Below are positions 1-7,743 of a DNA stretch of 14,040 bases, one piece after another. Numbering within the stretch: the first letter of the stretch is position 1; each line of letters begins with the position of its first letter. This DNA is from Thermoleophilia bacterium UBA6103 (GTDB lineage: Bacteria; Actinomycetota; Thermoleophilia; UBA2241): assembly GCA_002423545.1 (NCBI GenBank), contig DIWP01000029.1, forward strand, positions 1 through 14,040. The letters run 5' to 3'. The notes under the pieces were generated by a model, which was not told the DNA's origin, ran no database searches, and saw nothing but the letters and a program-made list of their open reading frames with translations. A program made the position numbers and the translations under genes.

Positions 1-64
1 CGGTGACGCCGGCGAAGAGCGGGATGTCTTTCCAGTTCCGGGCGGGAGGCTTGGTGACGGTCAT
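1..64 (-). CDS. Lysine 2,3-aminomutase-like protein, N-terminus only (runs off left edge)
   Basis: Only 21 codons are in the window, starting at the ATG at 64 and reading MTVTKPPARNWKDIPLFAGV then T. A good ribosome binding site, AGGAG (70-74 on the minus strand), sits five bases before the ATG, so this is a real start. The stretch NWKDIPLFAGV resembles the N-terminal segment of KamA-type radical-SAM lysine 2,3-aminomutases, which have a 'hWKeIeLwkdV' stretch just before a WNDW motif. The WNDW motif would lie beyond the window. The gene begins 24 bp after the stop of the MttB homologue at 89-1423 and is probably co-transcribed with it. If correct, it would interconvert L-lysine and beta-lysine or a related amino acid. 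The identification rests on a very short stretch and is tentative. Confidence 0.45.
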   Translation of the reverse strand, partial: MTVTKPPARNWKDIPLFAGVT

Positions 65-69
65 GGCGT

Positions 70-74
70 CTCCT
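70..74 (-). promoter_or_regulatory. Ribosome binding site of the left-edge gene
   Basis: AGGAG on the minus strand, five bases before the ATG at 64. It is the main evidence that a new gene starts here rather than the sequence being spacer. Confidence 0.6.
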
Positions 75-88
75 TCACAGGACGATGG

Positions 89-1423
89 TCACGTGCGGGT
101 CGCAGGCGGCGCGGCGTGGCTGACGATGGCATCGAGCTCGGCGACGATCGCCGGATCGAGCGACTCCACGGGCTGCTCCGAGCCCCCGGACTGCTGCGCC
201 AGGACGCGGTCGACGAACGCGGCAGCCAGGTCCACGGACTCGCGACGGTCCTCGCGCAGCCACTGTTCGTACGGCGTGCGGTCGAAGAACCGCGGCCGCC
301 ACACGTCTGGCATGTGGCGGCGCGTGTGCTTCTCCCCGAGGTAGTTGCCGCCGATGCCCACTTTCTCGATGACGTCCAGGGCGAGCGTCTCGTCGTCGAC
401 CTTCACGCCGGTCTGGCCGGCGGCCACATACGAAGCCGTCTCGGCGTCCAGCGCCAACTTCACGAGCGACACCGCGGCGCCGCCGTCGAGCGACCCGGCG
501 CCGGCGAGCCCGGCGACACCGGCCAGCCAGGCCGTCAACGTCGCGGCCGTGCACTCGGCCGAGGCCAGCCAGCCCGGCTCCGAGGCCCGCGTCGCCAGCG
601 CTGCGGCGCAGAGCGGCAGGCCGAAGGCTCGCGCAACCTGCGCGGCCGCCGCCGTGAGCGACAGGGCGGCCGCGTCCAGCGATCCTCCGCCGGGCACGCG
701 CAGAAGCAGCCCGACGGGCGACCCGGGAGCGGCCTCCTGGACCGCGACCACGACCGGGAGCGCGCCGGCCAGCGTCGCGACGAGCTCCGCTCGTGAGGCT
801 TCTGCCGGCGCTCCGCTCACCAGCACCGGTACGCCGGACTCGGCCGCCGCGCAGGCGGCGACGGCGCCGTCGGCGGAAGGCATGACGGCGACGGAAAGCG
901 GCGGTCGCTCGCGGAGCCGGCCGCCGCCGCCCATGACGGCGGCGCCCATATCGACGGCTGCCTGTGCCTCTGCGACGTCGGCGACGGTCGCCAGCAGGTG
1001 CTTGCCGGTGGCGGCGAACCCCGCCGCCAGTCCGCTCAGACGGGCGCGGCGTGAGCCGGCTGCTTCGCCGCCCTCGTTGCCGCAGCCCGCGTCCGGCTGA
1101 ACGGCCGGCGGCGCGACTACCCGTACTTCCGGCAGCGCCCCGGCCAGGCGACAGAACGCGGTCGCATCGGCCGCCAGGAGCGGGCGCGCAGCCGATGCAT
1201 CCCGGTCGCGGACGGCGGCCGCGGGCCCACCCGCCACAAGCGCCGTGCCGTCGCCGAACGGCCAGGGCTCAGCGGCCCTGCCGCCCATCGTCCAGCCGCC
1301 GGGCGCCCGCTGCAAAGCGGCCTCGGTCGCCGACGCCCGCTCCCCAAGGCGCGCCAGCACGTCGGCGCGCAGCTCGTCGACCTCCGCCGCCGGGAGCAGC
1401 TCCAGATGGATGCCGGCGCTCAC
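89..1423 (-). CDS. Divergent MttB-superfamily protein without pyrrolysine, possibly inactive partner
   Basis: This 444-residue protein starts at GTG 1423, overlapping the upstream gene's TGA by four bases (GTGA), which suggests translational coupling. Its C-terminal third is clearly MttB-like: residues from about 330 read VDDETLALDVI, then GGNYLGEKHTRRHM and WRPRFFDRTPYEQW, nearly matching the upstream neighbour. The N-terminal two-thirds is alanine-rich and about 45 residues shorter than usual. The family's glycine-rich and 'DLR' core segments are hardly recognisable (GSLDAAALSLTAAAAQ near 248-262). The Pyl-equivalent position is Ala277, and the lysine four residues later in the paralogues is serine here. 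It may be a non-catalytic subunit partnering its neighbour, or a decaying paralogue. The frame is intact and codon use is normal, so I do not call it a pseudogene. Family membership is firm; function is unknown. Confidence 0.8.
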   Translation of the reverse strand: MSAGIHLELLPAAEVDELRADVLARLGERASATEAALQRAPGGWTMGGRAAEPWPFGDGTALVAGGPAAAVRDRDASAARPLLAADATAFCRLAGALPEVRVVAPPAVQPDAGCGNEGGEAAGSRRARLSGLAAGFAATGKHLLATVADVAEAQAAVDMGAAVMGGGGRLRERPPLSVAVMPSADGAVAACAAAESGVPVLVSGAPAEASRAELVATLAGALPVVVAVQEAAPGSPVGLLLRVPGGGSLDAAALSLTAAAAQVARAFGLPLCAAALATRASEPGWLASAECTAATLTAWLAGVAGLAGAGSLDGGAAVSLVKLALDAETASYVAAGQTGVKVDDETLALDVIEKVGIGGNYLGEKHTRRHMPDVWRPRFFDRTPYEQWLREDRRESVDLAAAFVDRVLAQQSGGSEQPVESLDPAIVAELDAIVSHAAPPATRT

Positions 1424-2901
1424 GATCCGCCCAGCTCCAGATCGGCGCGATCGACGATGGCTCGCAGCTCGGCCAGCACGTCGACGGGCAGCGGCGGCGG
1501 CTCGTGGGTCGCCAGGATCTCGTCGGCCATCTCCACCGCCTTCTCGAAGGCCCCCCGCCTTCCCTCGCGTACCCAGACATCGTACGGCGCGCGGTCCCAG
1601 ACCTGCGGCCGCCAGATCTCTTTCATGTGGCGGCGTGTGTGCTTCTCGCCGAGGTACGTCCCGTTCGGGCCGACGTCGGCAATGACGTCAAGGGCCAGCG
1701 TCTCGTCGTCGACCACGATGCCGCCGGCCATCTTCTGCACGATGCGGTAGATCTCAGTCTCCATGACCATGTGTGGATAGCTCAGGATCTTGGAGCCGTC
1801 GAGCAGGCCACACCCGTTCATCATGTCGGCCCAGCTCATCACGGAGGCCACCGTCGAGAGCGAGTCGTCGACCGCTGCCTGCCAGCCGGGCTCCTTGGCG
1901 CCGGTGGCCATGGTGCCCATGGCGATCGGCAGCCCGTAGTAGTGCGCAAGCTGCGTACAGGCTGCGGCGAGCAGGTAGTCTTCCGGGCTGCCGCCGGTGT
2001 ACCCGCCGGTCTGGAGATCGATGACGCTCGGCGCGGCGGCGATGAAGCAGGGCACGCCGGGGTTGACGAGCTGCAGCAAGACGACGCCGGAGAGCGCCTC
2101 CGCCTGGTTCACGACCAGGTTCCCGGCCATCGTCGCCGGCCCCGTGCCGGCGGCCAGCGGCATGGGCATGAAGCCGGCTGCCAGGCCGTGCTCGGCGGCC
2201 ACGATGTTGGCTTCCAGATTGGGGCCGTCGTGCGCCAGCGGGTCGACGGCGCACTGCATGAAGCTGATGATCGGCCGCTTCCTGAGCGCGTCGGTGCCGC
2301 CGACGATGGCGGCAGCCATCTCGATGAGGTAGCGCGCCGGCTTCTCGCCCACGGTGGTGACCGTCTGGAAGTGCTTTCCGGTGCTGGTCAGCACAGCCTC
2401 GGCGTCGTGCAGCGCCCTGGTCGCCGGAGGCATATCCCGGCTGGTGACCACCGGGCCCCAGTAGTAGGAGATGCTCGGCAGCGCGTCGACGAAGCGCGCC
2501 GATTCGGCCGCGTCGGCCTTGGTCGACGGCCGCTTCTCTCCGCTGCGCGGATCCTGCACGAAGACACCGCTGCCGTCGTTGGACAGGTAGCAGTGCTGCA
2601 GATCGATGCTCATGTCGCAGGCCGGATCGCGGCCTGCCAGTACGTACTCCCGCGGCGCCTGGGCGAGAGCGTCCAGGACGACCTGTCGCGGCAGGCGGAC
2701 CATCTGCGTGCCGCGGTCCACCAGACCGCCACCGGACGCCAGCACATCGAGCGCCGTGTCACTGGGGAAGCGGATGCCGACGTCCTCCAGCGTCCGCAGT
2801 GTGGCCTCGTGGATGCGCTCGATGTCGGTGGGAGTGAGGACATCCCAGCGCAGATGCGGCGCGATGGGGTCGATCCTGGGTCTCGATGACGATGTGGTCA
2901 C
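1420..2901 (-). CDS. MttB-superfamily methyltransferase, non-Pyl type (MtgB-like)
   Basis: 493 residues, the normal size for cobalamin-dependent trimethylamine/betaine methyltransferases. I chose GTG 2901 because GAGGT (2906-2910) precedes it at proper spacing and family homology begins soon after (HLRWDVLTPTDIERIHEATL). The open frame extends to 3189 but that extension has no family character. The core shows RDPACDMSID near 91-100, SPEDYLLAAA near 305-314, and the C-terminal DDETLALDVI and YLGEKHTRRHM motifs. The Pyl position is Ala332 (GTMATGAKEPGWQ), so it belongs to the non-Pyl branch, whose characterised members demethylate glycine betaine, carnitine, proline betaine or gamma-butyrobetaine, passing methyl to a corrinoid protein. 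The substrate cannot be read from sequence. It overlaps the next gene by GTGA and is separated from the upstream gene by 265 bp. Confidence 0.88.
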   Translation of the reverse strand: MTTSSSRPRIDPIAPHLRWDVLTPTDIERIHEATLRTLEDVGIRFPSDTALDVLASGGGLVDRGTQMVRLPRQVVLDALAQAPREYVLAGRDPACDMSIDLQHCYLSNDGSGVFVQDPRSGEKRPSTKADAAESARFVDALPSISYYWGPVVTSRDMPPATRALHDAEAVLTSTGKHFQTVTTVGEKPARYLIEMAAAIVGGTDALRKRPIISFMQCAVDPLAHDGPNLEANIVAAEHGLAAGFMPMPLAAGTGPATMAGNLVVNQAEALSGVVLLQLVNPGVPCFIAAAPSVIDLQTGGYTGGSPEDYLLAAACTQLAHYYGLPIAMGTMATGAKEPGWQAAVDDSLSTVASVMSWADMMNGCGLLDGSKILSYPHMVMETEIYRIVQKMAGGIVVDDETLALDVIADVGPNGTYLGEKHTRRHMKEIWRPQVWDRAPYDVWVREGRRGAFEKAVEMADEILATHEPPPLPVDVLAELRAIVDRADLELGGS

Positions 2902-3166
2902 GGCTACCTCACAGTGAGCAGCAGTCGGCGCACAGACGGGGGATCCTCGCGGCCGAGCCCATGTGAAGGTGCGCGGTACTACCCGGCCGAGTGGAGATCT
3001 CGCTCGGGTTAGAGACCGCAGGCGCGGTTGACGGTGCCGATCGTAGCCATCATCAACACCATCGCAGCCTATCACCCGACCCTGGGAGCGTACAGCGCAC
3101 CGGACTCGCCGACCCACCGGGCGATGGGCAGGGCTCGAACGCTCCTGTCTCCGGCTCCCCGCCTCG
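2902..3166 (-). other. Largest intergenic gap of the minus-strand run
   Basis: 265 bp between two MttB homologues. On the minus strand it contains the ribosome binding site GAGGT at 2906-2910. It also has a small hairpin, five-base arms with a four-base loop, at 3015-3028, and TANNNT boxes (for example TACGAT and TAGGCT) without a convincing -35. An independent promoter for the downstream pair is possible but not demonstrable. I see no tRNA and no convincing small ORF. Confidence 0.3.
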
Positions 3167-4615
3167 TCAGCTCCTCGGCTCGACGCCACAGATGTCGGCC
3201 AGAGCGGCGCGCTGGTCCTTGCTCAGGTAGGCGCCGCGCTCCTCTCGCGCGGCCAGCGCGGCCTCGATCTTCTCGACTGCCGCACCGACCTCGCTGCGTC
3301 CGGAGGCCGCCCACTGGTCGAAGGCCAAGCGGTCGCCGATCTGCGGCATGAAGTGCTCGCCGGCGCGGATACGACGGCGCGTCTCCTTCTCCTTGAGGAA
3401 GTCGCCGCCGATACCGACACGCTCGATCGCGTCGAGCATCACGGTCTCCGGGTCGATGGGCACCTCCGCCACGAGGCGACGGACCAGGGTCGCGATCTCC
3501 GCGTCGATCGGCACCATCGGCAGGTAAAACGTGTTGGAGTTCTCGATGCCGCCGAAGCCGCCGCTCAGGACGTCGGCGCCGGCCAGCGCGGTCGGCAGAG
3601 CCTTGAGGCCTTTCTCGTAGCCGGCCTGCATGCCCGGAGCCTTGGCGTCGGTCGACACCCCGGCGTTGTGCACCGGCAGGCCGAGATGGTGACCGATCTC
3701 GACACAGGCCACCGAGATGAGGGTGGTCTCGGGCGCGCTCCCCGCCATGTTCGTGGTCCGCATGTCGAGGGTACCGGGACCGCAGCACGCCAGGACGGGG
3801 GCGCCGGGCGCGTTGACCTCGATGACGGTGACCAGCCCCAGCAGCTCGGCCCACATGAGCGCCAGCGTGCCGGCGATGGTCACCGGGCTGGTGGCACCGG
3901 CGATCGGCATCGTGTACGCCCAGACCGGCGCCCCCAGTGCGGCAAGCTCGCACGTCACGTCGAGCAGGTCGCCGTGCACCTCCAGCGGCGCCCGCGCCGC
4001 ACACAAGACGCTCAGACGCGGCCGCACGCGGAAGCCCTCAAGGCCGGCTCCGGCCGGCCCGCCGCCGAGCACGGCAGCGATCTCCTTGACTGCCGTCACC
4101 GCGGTCGGACAATCGACGAAGACGATCGGCTTGCGGGTCTCGGTGAGATACGTGTAGTACTCCAGCAGCTCGCGACGCTCGACCGGCACATCGTTCGCGG
4201 TCACGAACGTCCAGACGATGTCCAGCTCCGGCGTGGCATCCATGACTATGGTGCCCTCGCGCAGGTCCTGCAGCGACGACGCCCGCCGCTCACCGGTGCG
4301 GAAGTCGAGTGTCTTGGCGATACACCCCGTAGGGTTGAAACGCGGACCACTGCGACGGTCCAGGATCACGTCCAGCTCGGGTGTGGCCCCAGCCATGAGC
4401 AGCGTATCGGGCAGCCGCCCAAGAGCCCGGCGTACGAGATCTTCGGAGAAGCGGACCACCCCGGTGTCCCGATCGACCCGCGCCCCCTCCCTCTCAAGAG
4501 CGTCGAGAGCCCGGGCACCGGCCATCCTCATGCCGACGGTGGCCAGGATCCGCAGAGCCGAGTCGACGATAAGGTCGCGCTCGGCGACGCTCAACCACGC
4601 ACTGGTGCCCTTCAT
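3167..4615 (-). CDS. MttB-superfamily methyltransferase, non-Pyl type (second subgroup)
   Basis: 482 residues from ATG 4615, preceded by AGGAGAGGA (4621-4629). The MttB-family fold is indicated by ATSPVTIAGTL (241-251), GTLDMRTTNMAGSAPE (281-296), the region around the active site (HNAGVSTDAKAPGMQAGYEK) and a C-terminal block with GIGGDFLKEKETRRRI. The residue at the Pyl position is Ser321. The lysine and glutamine that follow the Pyl in the mttB copies are kept (K325, Q330), so it is closer to the catalytic pattern than the 89-1423 protein. It differs from the other homologues in lacking the HTRRHM form (ETRRRI here) and in its own N-terminal half, so a different methylated substrate is likely. 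It follows mttB copy C by 66 bp and is probably co-transcribed with it. Substrate unknown. Confidence 0.87.
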   Translation of the reverse strand: MKGTSAWLSVAERDLIVDSALRILATVGMRMAGARALDALEREGARVDRDTGVVRFSEDLVRRALGRLPDTLLMAGATPELDVILDRRSGPRFNPTGCIAKTLDFRTGERRASSLQDLREGTIVMDATPELDIVWTFVTANDVPVERRELLEYYTYLTETRKPIVFVDCPTAVTAVKEIAAVLGGGPAGAGLEGFRVRPRLSVLCAARAPLEVHGDLLDVTCELAALGAPVWAYTMPIAGATSPVTIAGTLALMWAELLGLVTVIEVNAPGAPVLACCGPGTLDMRTTNMAGSAPETTLISVACVEIGHHLGLPVHNAGVSTDAKAPGMQAGYEKGLKALPTALAGADVLSGGFGGIENSNTFYLPMVPIDAEIATLVRRLVAEVPIDPETVMLDAIERVGIGGDFLKEKETRRRIRAGEHFMPQIGDRLAFDQWAASGRSEVGAAVEKIEAALAAREERGAYLSKDQRAALADICGVEPRS

Positions 4616-4620
4616 TGCCG

Positions 4621-4629
4621 TCCTCTCCT
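4621..4629 (-). promoter_or_regulatory. Ribosome binding site of the 3167-4615 gene
   Basis: AGGAGAGGA on the minus strand, five bases before ATG 4615. It fixes the start of the non-Pyl methyltransferase. The 66-bp gap shows no promoter or terminator. Confidence 0.6.
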
Positions 4630-4681
4630 GCTGCTCGCGAACATGTGGGTGATGTCGACCGCCGCCGCGCCCAGCCGCTGC

Positions 4682-6151
4682 TCAGTCGAGACCCAGCTCG
4701 CGCTCGGCGCCGGTGATGATGCGCCGCAGCTCAGCGGGCACGCCGTCGGGCAGCGGCAGCGGCTCGTGCGTCTCGAGCAGCTGTCGCGCTTTGCCGAGCG
4801 CCCGCTGATAGACATCGCCGCCGCCCCGCTCGAGCCACTCCTCGCGGACCCGGCGGTCGATCAGCTCCGGCTGGCTGAGCTCACGCATGTGCTTCATCGT
4901 GGCGTCGAGGGCCAGGAAGTCACCGTGCGAGCCGACCGCGTGGATGTCTTCGACGGCCAGCGTCTCGTCGTCGACGCGGATGCCGCCCACGAACTGCTTG
5001 ACCAGTCGCGCGATCTCTGCGTCGAGCACCAGCTGACCGAAATCGAAAGTCATGCCCGACTCGACCATGCCCGCCCCGTAGATGATGTTGGCGCCTGCCA
5101 GCGCACCCGCCAGGGCGGTCAGGGTCTTCTCGTGACCGGTCTGAGCGTCACAGAGCTTGCCGTCACCCTAGGCGCCGGCGACCCAGCTCGGCAGCAGGTA
5201 GTGGCGCGCCAGCTGGGCCACCGCGGCACTGATGAGGGCGCACTCCGGCGTGCCGACCGAGGCCGCCGCCAGACGCAGGTCCATGGCGGTCGTCGACGAG
5301 CCGTAGATGACCGGTGAGCCACGCTCGGTGAGCTGGTTGAGGGTGATGCCGGCGAGCACCTCGGCGTTGTGGGTGACCAGCGTACCGGCGAGCGTCACCG
5401 GCGAGGAGCCGCCGGCCATGGCCATCGAGAGGATGTTGACGGCGACGCCGTGACGGGCCGCCTCGACGATGATCTCGCAGCTCTCGCGGACCAGCTTCAG
5501 GGGGCTCACCGGACAGGTGATCCAGCTGATGAGCGGGCGAGCACGCAGCGCCTCCTCGCCGCCGGCGATAGCCGCCGCCATGGCGAAGAGCTGCTTCGAG
5601 ATGAAGCCGTCCTGCGAGCCCATGAAGCCGTGCTTGGAGGTGTTCGTGAACCACATCTCGGCCTGGTGCAGCGTCGCCGAGTCTTGCGGCACGTCGTGAG
5701 CGGCCACGGCGCGCTCGTAGACGTCGAGCTCCGGCAGCGCGTCGACAAGCCTAGCGCTGTCGGCCACATCGGCCTTGGTCGAGTCGCGCAGCTCGCCGGT
5801 CTGCAGATCGATGACCTGCGTGCCCTCGCCGAAGTTGGTGAAGCCGACCCGTCCGGCTTCGAGGACGACGTCGTTGGCCGGATCGCGGCCGCAGAGGACC
5901 ACCTTGGGCGGCGCCGAGCGTATGGCGTCTTCGACGAGGTGCGCCGGGATGCGGACGGTGCCGGTGGAGCGGTCCACGCGGGCGCCGCCGTCGGAGAAGA
6001 TGGCGAGCGCGTCCTCACCCTCGACGAAGATGCCGGTGCGTTCCAGGACCTCGAGGGTCGCCAGGTGGATGTCGGTCACCTCATCGGGCGTCAGGACGCT
6101 GAAGCTGAGGCCGGCGTTACGCAGCATGCCGGCCTGCGGGTTGCGTTTCAT
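4682..6151 (-). CDS. mttB: Trimethylamine methyltransferase MttB, pyrrolysine-containing (copy C)
   Basis: Reading through the in-frame TAG at 5168-5170 gives one 489-residue protein with Pyl at position 328. The start is ATG 6151 after AGGAGG (6157-6162). Family marks on both sides show this is one gene: HLATLEVLERTG (29-40), SSPVTLAGTLVTHNAEVLAGI (249-269), GSSTTAMDLRLAAASVGTPE (284-303), then after the amber GDGKLCDAQTGHEKTLTAL, YGAGM and DDETLAVEDIHAVG. The MttB reaction transfers a methyl from trimethylamine to the cobalt of a corrinoid protein (MttC) in the cytoplasm; Pyl is thought to position the amine. Pyl lies at about 334 in archaeal MttB, close to 328 here. The segment after Pyl differs from copies A and B (GDGKLCD versus ADSKL-D), so substrate preference may differ. 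It follows the GlcF-like gene by 101 bp. Trimethylamine itself is family inference. Confidence 0.93.
5168..5170 (-). other. In-frame UAG read as pyrrolysine (copy C, codon 328)
   Basis: TAG on the minus strand, between GGC GCC and GGT GAC. The frame stays open for 161 more codons with strong MttB homology and ends in TGA. The same codon number is amber in both other mttB copies, which rules out a chance nonsense mutation. Confidence 0.93.
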
Positions 6152-6252
6152 GTCGACCTCCTGACTCCGCCGCCCGCGGTAGCGACGAACGTGTCGCCCG
6201 GCCTGCCGAGCCTCTCTTCCACCCACCCGGGCGGATGTCCAATGCTACACCG
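6152..6252 (-). other. Leader between GlcF-like gene and mttB copy C
   Basis: 101 bp. It holds the strong AGGAGG site (6157-6162), a stem of two perfect 7-base arms (6195-6201 and 6227-6233) with a 25-base loop, and a TAGCAT box (6242-6247) at its upstream end. The -35 candidate (TGGCGA, 6265-6270) is weak. It may carry a minor promoter or an attenuating fold; neither is certain. Confidence 0.3.
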
Positions 6253-7743
6253 TCACTCCGCGGGTCGCCATACCCCGGCCGCCTCTGCACGGACGACCGC
6301 TCGCTGCCCCTCGCCGGGTCCGCCGGCAGCATCAGAGGATCGGTGCGCCACGTCCAGCAGCTGCACCACATGCAGCACCGGCAGCGCCGACCCGCGCTGA
6401 TGAAGAGCGTCGGTGAGCTGCATCACACAGCCGGGACAATCGGTCGTCACCAGATCGGCGCCGGTCGCCAGGATGTCCTCGACCTTCCGAGCTCCTATGG
6501 CCAGCGACAGGTCGGGGTGCGTCAGCGAGAACGAGCCGGCCCCGCCACAGCAGATGCCTGGGGCAATCATCTCCACCAGCTCCGCGCCGGCCACCGCCGC
6601 GATCAGATCGCGCGGCTGGCGAAAGATCCCCTGACCGCGAACCAGATGACAGGGGTCGTGGTAGGTGACGCGGACTTCGATGCGACCCGGCGGCGGCATC
6701 TGTTCCACACGCTCGCTGAGGAGCTCGGTGACATCGACGGTGCGCCGGGCCAGCTCCGCCGCCGGCATCGCCGTCTGCGGATCGTCGCCCAGCAACTCGC
6801 CGAAGGTGCGCTTGAGCGAGATGCCGCACGTAGCGCAGGCGGTGACGATCACGTCGGCGGACGCGTCCAGGAGCCGCGTGACCTGTTCGTGGGCGAGCTC
6901 GCGGGCGGTCTCCACATCGCCGTGCACCAGCGCCGGCAGACCGCAGCACTGCTGCTCTGCAGGCACGACCGTCTCGATGCCATGGGCGGCCAGGACACGG
7001 ACCAGCGCCTCCCCGATCTCGGGGTAGACGTAGCTGATGAGGCAGCCCGGGAAAAAGAGCGCGCGGAGTGCAGGTCGAGCAGAAGAGACGCGTGCGACCG
7101 ACCCCCGTGACCGACGGTCGGTCGCCACCCGCTCGTGCAGCGGCACGCGGGCGAGCGGTGCGACGACCCGCCGGGCATCGAGCCCGACCGGCAGGCGGGC
7201 CCGGCGCAGGTCGGGACGGCCGTCCACACGCCGCAGCGCGACGACCTGCGTCCGCGCCGCCAGCCGCAGACCGGCCCCGAACAGTCGCCGCGCCTTGAGG
7301 CCGGAGAAGACGGCCCGCTGCACCCAGGGCACACCCCGGCGACGCACCAGCTCGGCTCGGGCCGCCATGATGATCTCGTCGGCGCGCACCCCGGCGGGGC
7401 ACTCCGCCGCACAGCGCCCGCACGAAGTACAGGCATCGAAACAGCGGGCCATCTCCTCCGTCGGCTCCAGCCGGCCGTCGAGCAGTTCCAGGGCCAGCCG
7501 GATCCTGCCGCGTGCCACCGATCCCTCACGGCGCTCCTCGCGGTAGACGGGACAGACCGCCTGACAAGCTCCGCAGCGCAGGCAGCGGTCGATGTCCTCG
7601 CGGAGAGCCCCGAGATCATCGCGCCGTCTCGCGGTCTCCGGCCCGCACGCCGATCCGTCAGAGCCGACCCGCCGTTGCCCGGCGCCCGCCGCGCGAGGCT
7701 GCGCGCCGTCGCGCGCGATCCCGTCGCCGTCCGCGCGCCTCAC
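6253..7743 (-). CDS. glcF: GlcF/HdrD-like iron-sulfur electron-transfer subunit
   Basis: 496 residues from GTG 7743, overlapping the GlcD-like stop by four bases (GTGA). Two ferredoxin-type [4Fe-4S] motifs are present, CLRCGACQAVCP (C54, C57, C60, C64) and CTSCGRCAAECP (C105, C108, C111, C115). Two CCG domains follow: the first has C234, CC at 266-267, C303 and C306; the second has C365, CC at 398-399, C436 and C439. This is the layout of glycolate oxidase GlcF and of HdrD-type proteins, so it should pass electrons from the FAD partner to a quinone, heterodisulfide-like or other acceptor. Homology starts only near residue 45; the first 45 or so residues are low in family signal and arginine-rich, so the true start is somewhat uncertain, although the overlap favours it. 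It has no obvious membrane segments. Confidence 0.88.
   Translation of the reverse strand: MRRADGDGIARDGAQPRAAGAGQRRVGSDGSACGPETARRRDDLGALREDIDRCLRCGACQAVCPVYREERREGSVARGRIRLALELLDGRLEPTEEMARCFDACTSCGRCAAECPAGVRADEIIMAARAELVRRRGVPWVQRAVFSGLKARRLFGAGLRLAARTQVVALRRVDGRPDLRRARLPVGLDARRVVAPLARVPLHERVATDRRSRGSVARVSSARPALRALFFPGCLISYVYPEIGEALVRVLAAHGIETVVPAEQQCCGLPALVHGDVETARELAHEQVTRLLDASADVIVTACATCGISLKRTFGELLGDDPQTAMPAAELARRTVDVTELLSERVEQMPPPGRIEVRVTYHDPCHLVRGQGIFRQPRDLIAAVAGAELVEMIAPGICCGGAGSFSLTHPDLSLAIGARKVEDILATGADLVTTDCPGCVMQLTDALHQRGSALPVLHVVQLLDVAHRSSDAAGGPGEGQRAVVRAEAAGVWRPAE

Noticed and set aside
964..2889. Long plus-strand open frame of 641 codons (similar ones at 3353-5317 and 7512-9500)
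   Set aside because: They lie antisense to well-recognised genes, are rich in Arg, Ala, Gly and His, show no family motifs and arise from high-GC codon bias.
3121..3166. tRNA-like TTCGAGCCC string, checked as part of a tRNA-Pyl gene
   Set aside because: The flanking bases do not form a T-stem, and no anticodon arm with CUA is present.
2902..3189. N-terminal extension of the 1420-2901 methyltransferase
   Set aside because: Arginine-rich with no family resemblance. GTG 2901 has a ribosome binding site and gives the usual length.
5110..5170. PYLIS-like hairpin after the UAG
   Set aside because: A GTGAC/GTCAC stem can form in copies A and C but has a mismatch in copy B, and the bases follow conserved protein sequence. 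No conserved structure is supported.
4682..6151. Amber codons as nonsense mutations, making mttB pseudogenes
   Set aside because: Three copies have TAG at the same codon, intact frames on both sides and conserved motifs after it, and the site is the known Pyl position.
6152..6252. Riboswitch (glycine or cobalamin) before mttB copy C
   Set aside because: The 7-base stem has a 25-base loop, and I could not find the B12 box or glycine-aptamer core.
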